Source: Nitrospira sp. (lineage in GTDB: Bacteria > Nitrospirota > Nitrospiria > Nitrospirales > Nitrospiraceae). From it: a stretch of DNA of 5,088 nucleotides. This document shows positions 1-4,617 of this stretch, piece by piece. Position numbers and translations under genes: made by a program. The notes below the pieces were generated by a model. That model saw only the letters and a list, made by a program, of their open reading frames with translations. It was not told where the DNA came from and made no database searches. Position 1 is the stretch's first letter, and each line of letters opens with the position of its first letter. The stretch lies in assembly GCA_015904045.1 (NCBI GenBank), contig JABMDG010000179.1:1-5088 (forward strand), read 5' to 3'.

Positions 1-23
1 ACTCAGGACTCAGCACTTCCGGC

Positions 24-41
24 CTATCAGCTATTGGCTCT
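24..41 (-). repeat. Short dispersed-repeat-like element, copy 1, spanning the kinase stop
   Basis: On the minus strand this reads AGAGCCAATAGCTGATAG and contains the last codons and the TAG stop of the histidine kinase. It matches the element at 4571-4588 at 15 of 18. Just beyond it, bases 1-17 form an imperfect 7-mer tandem (ACTCAGG ACTCAGC ACT). Confidence 0.4.
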
Positions 42-1971
42 GAGGCAGCAGAATCGTGAACTTCGTCCCCTTGCCCTCCTCGCTGTCGACCATGACCGTG
101 CCCTGATGTTCCTCGATGATGCCCTTGACCACGGTGAGTCCCAGCCCGGTCCCCTGGCCGAACTCTTTCGTCGTGAAGAACGGTTCGAAAATCTTCGGCA
201 GAGCCTCTGGAGGAATCCCGTGGCCCGAGTCGGTCACCGTGAGTTTGACCACGTCTTTGTCCTGTGCCAATGCGACGCGCAACGTCCCGCCGTCGGGCAT
301 CGCGTGGATGGCGTTCATGACCAGGTTGATGAACACCTGGCTCATTTGATCGCCATCGGCTAGCACCTTCGCACACGCGTCGTCCAAGGCAGTTTCCACG
401 ATCACGCGGCTCTTCTCGAGCCGTTCCTGAAACAACTCCAGGCCGTTCTCAACGATGTCCTTCAGTTGGAGGGGGCCTCGCTCAGGAGGTTTGCGCCGGG
501 CGAATGCGAGCAGCTGATTCATGACCTTGGTGATGCGCTCGACCTGGGCGATGATCGTCTTCAGACCCTTCTTGATCGGCTCGTCCTTCACCCGATCCAT
601 CAGATATTCCGCCCGGCCCAGGATGACATTCATCGGCGTGCCGATTTCGTGCGCCATCCCGGAAGCCAGTGTGCCGAGCTCTGCGATGCGTTCGGTTTTC
701 CGAAGTTGTTCCTGGATCTGCTTCAGTTCCGTCACATCAATCCCGGTCGCGACGACGTAGTCGGTGCGTCCGTGTGCGTCGATGATGACCGTATTGGCCC
801 AGGCAATGCGCCGTCGCCGCCCGTCCTTGGTAACCCAGACGTTCTCATGTTCAACGCGCACCTCTCCGCCCGTGAGGTGCCCGAACACCGCCTTCACCGA
901 TTCGATTTCTTCGGGAGGAAGGAGAAACTCCCACACGGTCTTTCCGACCGCTTCTTCCGAGCTATACCCGGTGGTCTGCTCACACGCGCGATTGAATCGA
1001 AGAATCTTGCCGTGGCGGTCCAGGACCACGACGAGGGCGCCCGCCGTCTCCAAGACCGCCTCGATAAACTCATGCTGCCTCCGCAGTTCTTCCACGACCT
1101 GTACGCGTTCGCCGATGTCCCGGAGAATGACGGTATAATATTTCTTCTCCCCCACGGTGACGTGCGAGATGGCTGCTTCGATCGGAAATTCTTCTCCGTT
1201 GGAACGCAGCCCCATCACGGTTCCCAACTTGCCCATCTTTCGACTCGTCACACCGGATTGCCCGAACGCATGAATCAGGTGCTGATGGGCGTCGCGAAAT
1301 CGTGCGGGCAAGAATCGGTCGAGCGACCGCCCGACTGCGTCGTGTGCGGGAAGGCCGAACATGTCCTCGGCTGCCCGGTTGAACAACACGACCCGTTGAT
1401 CCTGATCCACGGTGATGATGGCGTCCATCGCCGACTCGATGATGCTTTGCAGCCTAAGTTGGCTGACCAGAAATCTCTCTTCCGCTTCTCGTCGGCTGGC
1501 CGAAGCCCCCGATGCCGCCGTATCGGCATAGGCTCGCGCCTCTTGCGCCGCCATCATAAGCCCCTCGGCATGGGCGCGCTCGACGCGCTCCGACATCAAG
1601 GCATGCTCAGCTTGTACCTTATCGGTTTCTGCCTTCGCCAAACCATGATCCATCTCCTTATAGCGAAACAATCCGAGCGTAATGGACCACACAACAAACG
1701 TCCCTAAGGCTCGATTGAGCACGACATAGGAGTCGAAATGCCCTGGCGGATTGAATAGCAATTCAACCCAAATGAGGCCGGTAACAAGGAGACAGAGATA
1801 GACGGAATCTCGTTCGCGCGGCGTAAAAATGGTCAGGACTATAGGAACTACGTACAGCATCGGTATCCCCACTCCGGCCGGAGTCAGCAGGTCGAAGATG
1901 AAGATGCCGATGGTGAGGACCGGGATCGCCCAGGGCATAACACGCATGACAAGGCTATGGCCGACCTTCAT
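31..1971 (-). CDS. Membrane-bound PAS-PAS sensor histidine kinase (two-component system)
   Basis: This is a complete 646-residue hybrid-free histidine kinase expected to autophosphorylate and pass phosphate to the regulator encoded just upstream. Residues about 13-104 form four hydrophobic segments (13-31, 35-50, 56-73, 82-104) with only short loops, so there is no large periplasmic sensor domain. An Ala/Glu-rich probable coiled coil (105-172) leads to PAS1 (about 172-290, with the typical MDAIITVD...[11 protein letters not shown] pattern) and PAS2 (about 298-417). The kinase core has an H-box [11 protein letters not shown] with His441, N-box Asn549/Asn553, G1 box DSGHGIP at 581-587, F-box FEPFFTTK at 595-602 and G2 box GQGTGLGL at 605-612, so all catalytic motifs are intact. 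There is no receiver or HPt domain. The ATG at 1971 has a GGGAG Shine-Dalgarno seven bases upstream. It lies 41 nt after the regulator gene, same strand, so one operon is likely. The ligand cannot be read from the sequence. Confidence 0.96.
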   Translation of the reverse strand: MKVGHSLVMRVMPWAIPVLTIGIFIFDLLTPAGVGIPMLYVVPIVLTIFTPRERDSVYLCLLVTGLIWVELLFNPPGHFDSYVVLNRALGTFVVWSITLGLFRYKEMDHGLAKAETDKVQAEHALMSERVERAHAEGLMMAAQEARAYADTAASGASASRREAEERFLVSQLRLQSIIESAMDAIITVDQDQRVVLFNRAAEDMFGLPAHDAVGRSLDRFLPARFRDAHQHLIHAFGQSGVTSRKMGKLGTVMGLRSNGEEFPIEAAISHVTVGEKKYYTVILRDIGERVQVVEELRRQHEFIEAVLETAGALVVVLDRHGKILRFNRACEQTTGYSSEEAVGKTVWEFLLPPEEIESVKAVFGHLTGGEVRVEHENVWVTKDGRRRRIAWANTVIIDAHGRTDYVVATGIDVTELKQIQEQLRKTERIAELGTLASGMAHEIGTPMNVILGRAEYLMDRVKDEPIKKGLKTIIAQVERITKVMNQLLAFARRKPPERGPLQLKDIVENGLELFQERLEKSRVIVETALDDACAKVLADGDQMSQVFINLVMNAIHAMPDGGTLRVALAQDKDVVKLTVTDSGHGIPPEALPKIFEPFFTTKEFGQGTGLGLTVVKGIIEEHQGTVMVDSEEGKGTKFTILLPQSQ

Positions 1972-1978
1972 ATGATCG

Positions 1979-1983
1979 CTCCC
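1979..1983 (-). promoter_or_regulatory. Ribosome binding site of the histidine kinase
   Basis: On the minus strand GGGAG lies seven bases before the ATG at 1971. It supports that ATG over the in-frame Met codons nine and twelve residues in, which would cut off part of the membrane region. Confidence 0.75.
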
Positions 1984-1984
1984 G

Positions 1985-2003
1985 GCCGGACAGGCTATCC
2001 GAC
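1985..2003 (-). other. Small hairpin in the regulator-kinase gap, just before the kinase RBS
   Basis: Minus-strand RNA can pair GUCGGA with UCCGGC (six pairs, one G-U) around a seven-base loop. The stem ends one base before the GGGAG ribosome site of the kinase gene. It has no U-run, so it is not an intrinsic terminator. It could slightly tune kinase translation relative to the regulator, or be chance in GC-rich DNA. Confidence 0.3.
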
Positions 2004-2012
2004 AAGAGAACG

Positions 2013-3392
2013 TTATTCTTCTGGATGAGGCTTGCCTTCGATTTCGGCGAGTTTACGATACAGGGTCTTGCGGTCAATGCCAAGGGCGTGGGCGGCCTGG
2101 TATTTATTGCCACCGGTCTTGTCGAGGATCTTCTTGATGTATTCCTTCTCGATCTCGTGCAGAGGCAGGCTCTTCTCGGCCGCCTCGTCCAGCACCCGCC
2201 GGTCGCCGCGCGACCCCTGCACCGCCGGCGGTAGATCATCGGGAGAGATCTTCTCGCCACGGGTGAGCGTCACGGCCCGTTCGATCACGTTTTCGAGCTC
2301 GCGGACGTTGCCGGGCCACGTGTAATCGATCAGCATGGCTAAGGCGGCCTCGCTGACGCCTTTGACGGCTTTCCCGCTTCCTTCGCTGCATTTCTTCAAA
2401 AAGGCGTCCACGAGCAGCGGGATGTCCTCCCGCCGTTCGCGCAGGGGCGGCAATTTCAGCTCGATCACGTTGAGCCGGTAATACAAATCTTCGCGGAACC
2501 GCTTGTTTTTCACCTCTTCACCAAGATTGAGGTTGGTCGCCGCGATAATCCGCACGTCGACCGAAACCGGCTTGGTGGCCCCGACCCGCCGGATTTCTTT
2601 TTCCTGAATCGCGCGCAGGATCTTCGCCTGCAGCATGAGCGGCAGCTCGCTGATCTCGTCCAGAAACAGCGTCCCCTTCTGCGCTTCCTCGAACAAGCCC
2701 CGCTTGTCCACCTTGGCATCGGTAAAGGCGCCCCGCATGTGCCCGAACAGCTCACTCTCCAACAGCTGTTCCGGAATGGCCGCGCAATTGACGGGCACGA
2801 ACGGCGCCTCCTTGCGGGCGCTATTGTAGTGAATGGCCTTGGCGACCAGCTCCTTGCCGGTGCCGCTTTCTCCGGTGATGAGCACATTGGTCGGACTGTC
2901 GGCCACCCGGCGAATCAGATCGAACACCGCCTGAATCGCTTTGCTCTTTCCCAAGATCTGGTGGAAGCTGTATTCCTTGTGCACTTCCTTCCTCAGCCGG
3001 CTCACCTCCCGCCGGAGCGCCGCTTCCCTGATGACCCGCTCGACGACGCGGATCAGTTCGTCTTTCTTGACCGGCTTGGTGAGATAATCGCTGGCCCCGT
3101 GTTTCATCGCTTCAACCGCCGTCTCGACCGATCCAAAGCCGGTCATGAGAATGACGTTGATATCGGGATGGTCTCGTTTGATCTGGGCCAGCAATTCGAG
3201 TCCCTGCATGCCTTTCATGCGGAGATCGGTCAGCACGACGGCATAATCTTCTTCGGCCAATTGCTTCAGAGCCTCCTCTCCGCTCCCGGAGACGGAGACT
3301 TGATGCCCGCGATCCTTCAGCATGTCATGGGCCACTTCCCGCATGTCCGCGTCGTCGTCGACGACCAGGATCGCGCCCCATTCTTCAGTCAT
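2013..3392 (-). CDS. NtrC-family sigma-54-dependent response regulator
   Basis: This is a 459-residue DNA-binding activator of sigma-54 RNA polymerase. The receiver domain (about 6-120) has acidic residues Asp12/Asp13, phosphoacceptor Asp56 (VVLTDLRM), Thr84 and Lys106. The AAA+ domain (about 145-375) has Walker A GESGTGKE (174-181), Walker B GTLFLDEISEL (240-250), sensor I AATN (284-287), candidate arginine fingers Arg300/Arg306 in FREDLYYRLN, and sensor II WPGNVREL (359-366). The sigma-54 contact loop reads GAFTDA (221-226) instead of canonical GAFTGA. A Fis-type helix-turn-helix is at about 412-450 (GGNKYQAAHALGIDRKTLYRKL). I chose the ATG at 3392, which has GGAGA six bases upstream, over an in-frame TTG at 3422 that would add ten residues but lacks a ribosome site. 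It is the first gene of an operon with the kinase downstream and is divergent from DUF2934-PepSY. Its target genes are inferred, not shown. Confidence 0.96.
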   Translation of the reverse strand: MTEEWGAILVVDDDADMREVAHDMLKDRGHQVSVSGSGEEALKQLAEEDYAVVLTDLRMKGMQGLELLAQIKRDHPDINVILMTGFGSVETAVEAMKHGASDYLTKPVKKDELIRVVERVIREAALRREVSRLRKEVHKEYSFHQILGKSKAIQAVFDLIRRVADSPTNVLITGESGTGKELVAKAIHYNSARKEAPFVPVNCAAIPEQLLESELFGHMRGAFTDAKVDKRGLFEEAQKGTLFLDEISELPLMLQAKILRAIQEKEIRRVGATKPVSVDVRIIAATNLNLGEEVKNKRFREDLYYRLNVIELKLPPLRERREDIPLLVDAFLKKCSEGSGKAVKGVSEAALAMLIDYTWPGNVRELENVIERAVTLTRGEKISPDDLPPAVQGSRGDRRVLDEAAEKSLPLHEIEKEYIKKILDKTGGNKYQAAHALGIDRKTLYRKLAEIEGKPHPEE

Positions 3393-3398
3393 GAGAGA

Positions 3399-3403
3399 TC
3401 TCC
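3399..3403 (-). promoter_or_regulatory. Ribosome binding site that decides the regulator start
   Basis: GGAGA on the minus strand sits six bases before the ATG at 3392. The upstream in-frame TTG at 3422 has no comparable purine-rich site. The Shine-Dalgarno overlaps a perfect 8-bp palindrome, GAGATCTC (3395-3402). Confidence 0.75.
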
Positions 3404-3445
3404 AGCCGTGCTTTGCCCCCAATTGCTACGGCAGACGAATACCTC

Positions 3446-3584
3446 TGCTGCATATTGCCACAGTTTTGCCGCATTCAGCATATGGGATGAAGGAGAAAGC
3501 AAGGGCGGGACCAGGAATCAGCACAACTGACCTTGGCCCCCAAAGATCCAACCGGTGGCTCGGTTTGGGATTGCAGCATTCAGC
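3446..3584. repeat. Three degenerate 13-bp direct repeats, possible regulator operators
   Basis: Copies are TGCTGCATATTGC (3446-3458), TGCCGCATTCAGC (3467-3479) and TGCAGCATTCAGC (3572-3584). The last two differ at one base and share an extra leading T; the first matches the second at 9 of 13. Spacings are 21 and 105 bp, close to 2 and 10 helical turns, so all would face the same side. The middle copy extended by one base is an imperfect dyad (10 of 14 positions symmetric, TGC...GCA ends), as expected for a dimeric Fis-type domain. A further GCATTCA core lies inside the plus-strand promoter candidate at 3735-3741. Confidence 0.4.
3456..3471 (-). promoter_or_regulatory. Weak candidate sigma-54 promoter for the regulator-kinase operon
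   Basis: On the minus strand CGGCAAAACTGTGGCA keeps the GG and GC elements at the correct spacing and matches 8 of 12 defined consensus positions. The implied start near 3445 gives a leader of about 50 nt to the ATG at 3392. It overlaps two copies of the short repeat described separately, so a bound regulator here could repress rather than activate. The match is weak enough to be chance. Confidence 0.25.
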
Positions 3585-3652
3585 TACAATGGTTCCTGTC
3601 ACCTTGCCGCGAAACACCTCAGACGCATCCCGATAGCCCATGTCATTCCAGT

Positions 3653-3662
3653 CTCGGCCGAG
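3653..3662. repeat. Perfect 10-bp palindrome upstream of the plus-strand promoter candidate
   Basis: CTCGGCCGAG is perfectly self-complementary and would be centred about 100 bp upstream of the predicted start near 3759. That is the usual distance for an upstream activator site of an NtrC-type protein. In GC-rich DNA such a palindrome may be chance. Confidence 0.3.
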
Positions 3663-3732
3663 GGCGGAGATAGTGAAACATCACGCCAGGTTCTCGGACA
3701 TTTATCCCTTCGGCTTCATCATCGAACCGTGA

Positions 3733-3748
3733 TGGCATTCAAGATGCA
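3733..3748 (+). promoter_or_regulatory. Candidate sigma-54 (-24/-12) promoter for DUF2934-PepSY
   Basis: TGGCATTCAAGATGCA matches the sigma-54 consensus TGGCACGNNNNTTGCA at 9 of 12 defined positions, with the invariant GG and GC at the correct spacing (GG 3734-3735, GC 3746-3747). It predicts a start near 3759, giving a leader of about 32 nt that contains the strong ribosome site at 3776-3782 and leads to the ATG at 3791. A sigma-54 activator is encoded next door, which strengthens the call. Confidence 0.5.
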
Positions 3749-3775
3749 CAACGTTCCTCTTCGGGGAGAACAACA

Positions 3776-3782
3776 AAGGAGG
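3776..3782 (+). promoter_or_regulatory. Strong ribosome binding site that moves the DUF2934 start to 3791
   Basis: AAGGAGG ends only two bases before the first ATG (3785) but eight bases before the second in-frame ATG (3791). The second spacing is near optimal and the first is too short, so translation most likely begins at 3791. Confidence 0.75.
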
Positions 3783-3790
3783 ATATGACC

Positions 3791-4039
3791 ATGCAGCCAC
3801 AACCACCTAAAGATCCGCGCAAGCGAAAGCCTGTGCAACCCATCCGGGAACAGAAGTCGGCGGTCTTAGAGAAAGAGCCGGTTCACTGTCAACCGGTTTC
3901 TCCCTGCGACGACCTCCAAGTCCGCATCGCTCAGCGGGCCTATGAGCTTCATGCCGAGCGCGGCTATCGCGAGGGCCGGGCGCTCGACGACTGGCTGGAG
4001 GCCGAGCGGGAAATCCTCGGTCTCGAATGCAACGCGTAG
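3791..4039 (+). CDS. Small DUF2934-domain protein
   Basis: This is an 82-residue protein of unknown function. Residues 1-40 are polar, proline- and lysine/arginine-rich and probably disordered. Residues about 43-77 carry the DUF2934 signature: RIAQRAYELHAERGYREGRA followed by LDDWLEAEREIL, that is a helix, an RGY-x-EG turn and a DWLxAE helix. The family is a short helical domain of no known activity, often present in several copies per genome in Nitrospira and other environmental bacteria. There is no signal peptide or membrane segment, so it should be cytoplasmic. The two cysteines (33 and 39) lie in the tail and do not form a recognisable metal site. An alternative start at 3785 would add Met-Thr only. 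It is the first gene of a probable two-gene unit with the PepSY gene and lies behind a sigma-54 promoter candidate. Confidence 0.9.
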   Translation: MQPQPPKDPRKRKPVQPIREQKSAVLEKEPVHCQPVSPCDDLQVRIAQRAYELHAERGYREGRALDDWLEAEREILGLECNA

Positions 4040-4058
4040 AAGCCTGTCAGACAGCTTC
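4039..4058 (+). other. Hairpin at the DUF2934 stop codon
   Basis: GAAG-(C)-CTGT pairs with ACAG-CTTC: eight pairs with one bulged C and a CAG loop. It overlaps the last base of the TAG stop. It contains a perfect 11-base palindrome, CTGTCAGACAG. Only three T follow nearby, so it is at best a weak terminator or processing signal that could lower expression of the downstream PepSY gene. It may also be chance. Confidence 0.3.
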
Positions 4059-4089
4059 GTCCTTTGTACATCACCAGAGAATCGTTGAT

Positions 4090-4097
4090 AAGGAGGT
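4090..4097 (+). promoter_or_regulatory. Near-perfect ribosome binding site of the PepSY gene
   Basis: AAGGAGGT is fully complementary to the usual 16S 3' end and lies four to five bases before the ATG at 4102. It excludes the in-frame ATG at 4027, which overlaps the DUF2934 coding sequence and would bury the signal peptide behind 25 extra residues. Confidence 0.85.
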
Positions 4098-4101
4098 TTG
4101 C

Positions 4102-4473
4102 ATGAGACAGCAACCACTCGCTGTGTGTGCCTTGGCCATCGTGTTGGCAGCCGGAACCCTGGCTGCCGCAGGAGTTGCCTATGGCGATGACAATGGAAAG
4201 AACGGGAAAGCCGAGATGGCTGCCGCCGCCAAGGTGACGATCGACCAGGCGGTCAAAACCGCGGCGGAGAAAGTGCCGGGCAAGATCATCGAAGCCGAAC
4301 TGGAAAAGAAACATAACAAGCTCGTGTGGGAAGTCGAAGTCGTCACGGCGGACAAGAAGGTGATGGAGGTTCACATCGACGCCGATACCGGCGCCGTGAT
4401 CGACGTGGAGGAAGAAAACGCGAAACCGAAAAAGACGCGCAGGCAGGAGCAGAAGCGCGAGCACAAAGACTAG
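4102..4473 (+). CDS. Secreted single-PepSY-domain protein
   Basis: This is a 123-residue precursor. Residues 1-28 are a Sec signal peptide (positive Arg2, hydrophobic 5-25, likely cleavage after AYG at 26-28). The Cys at 9 is too early to be a lipobox. Residues about 43-103 form one PepSY domain: TIDQAVKTAAEKVPGKIIEA, then KLVWEVEVVT, then VMEVHIDADTGAVIDVEEE, the typical helix followed by strands ending in DADTGxVI. The C-terminal tail (106-123) is highly charged, rich in Lys, Arg and Glu. PepSY domains are found as inhibitory propeptides of M4 peptidases and as stand-alone periplasmic proteins; here there is no peptidase, so the role is unknown. Its position opposite a two-component operon suggests an envelope effector or signal partner. 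The N- and C-terminal boundaries look intact. Confidence 0.92.
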   Translation: MRQQPLAVCALAIVLAAGTLAAAGVAYGDDNGKNGKAEMAAAAKVTIDQAVKTAAEKVPGKIIEAELEKKHNKLVWEVEVVTADKKVMEVHIDADTGAVIDVEEENAKPKKTRRQEQKREHKD

Positions 4474-4605
4474 CGCGTATCTCGTTGGGGACAAGAGTGT
4501 ATAGCCGATGGCATCTAGCACGTGATCGGATAGTTTATTGCCTCGCTTGGATTCGCCTTCCGGTCATGTGCCATAAGCTATAGGCTCTTTCGACTGAACG
4601 ACGCT
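4474..4605. other. Convergent gap between the PepSY gene and the acyltransferase
   Basis: This stretch separates two convergent genes. The only structures seen are a weak hairpin just after the PepSY stop (CTC-g-TTG paired with CAAGAG around GGGA, 4481-4497), a CCGAT/ATCGG pair with a long loop, and the repeat-like element at 4571-4588. There is no T-rich intrinsic terminator on either strand. Confidence 0.6.
4571..4588 (-). repeat. Short dispersed-repeat-like element, copy 2
   Basis: On the minus strand this reads AGAGCCTATAGCTTATGG and matches the element at 24-41 at 15 of 18 positions in the same orientation relative to a minus-strand gene end. It lies 17 bp beyond the acyltransferase stop. 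Confidence 0.4.
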
Positions 4606-4617
4606 TCACGCTTCACG
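4601..4617. repeat. 7-mer tandem repeat across the acyltransferase stop codon
   Basis: ACGCTTC is repeated twice exactly and followed by ACG. The minus-strand stop TGA (4606-4608) lies inside the repeat, so the last three residues (Arg-Glu-Ala) are encoded by repeat sequence. Confidence 0.6.

Larger units (their letters stand above)
3393..3790. promoter_or_regulatory. Divergent regulatory region between regulator-kinase and DUF2934-PepSY
   Basis: This is a gap of about 400 bp between two divergent transcription units with no convincing gene inside. It holds two sigma-54-type promoter candidates, one for each direction (3733-3748 plus; 3456-3471 minus). It also holds a degenerate TTGCNGCATTCAGC-like repeat at 3446, 3467 and 3572, and a perfect palindrome CTCGGCCGAG at 3653-3662. 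I saw no convincing sigma-70 -35/-10 pair on either strand. The arrangement suits a two-way control region bound by the neighbouring NtrC-type regulator, which is inference from layout and motif fit. Confidence 0.7.

Noticed and set aside
466..1707. 413-codon plus-strand open frame
   Set aside because: It is antisense to the intact histidine kinase, has no ribosome site or recognisable domain, and its openness follows from GC-rich codon bias of the real gene.
3393..3422. Ten-residue longer response regulator starting at TTG 3422
   Set aside because: There is no ribosome site before the TTG, while the ATG at 3392 has GGAGA at good spacing and begins right at the receiver domain.
2739..3530. 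263-codon plus-strand open frame
   Set aside because: It is antisense to the intact response regulator and has His/Asp-rich composition typical of a shadow frame.
3556..3575. TGGCTCGG...TTGCA sigma-54 look-alike
   Set aside because: The GG and GC elements are four bases too far apart for sigma-54.
3426..3641. 71-codon minus-strand frame in the divergent gap
   Set aside because: It has only a poor GGA before the ATG, no recognisable domain, and overlaps the regulatory sites.
3555..3788. 77-codon plus-strand frame whose TGA overlaps an ATG before the DUF2934 gene
   Set aside because: It has a GTG start without a ribosome site, low-quality composition, and the overlapping ATG at 3785 is not the likely DUF2934 start.
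4027..4101. 25-residue N-terminal extension of the PepSY protein
   Set aside because: It overlaps the DUF2934 gene, would hide the signal peptide, and the AAGGAGGT site points to the ATG at 4102.
4481..4497. Hairpin after the PepSY stop as an intrinsic terminator
   Set aside because: The stem is short and bulged and is not followed by a T-run.
3964..4521. 185-codon minus-strand frame
   Set aside because: It is antisense to the DUF2934 and PepSY genes, which have clear domains and ribosome sites.
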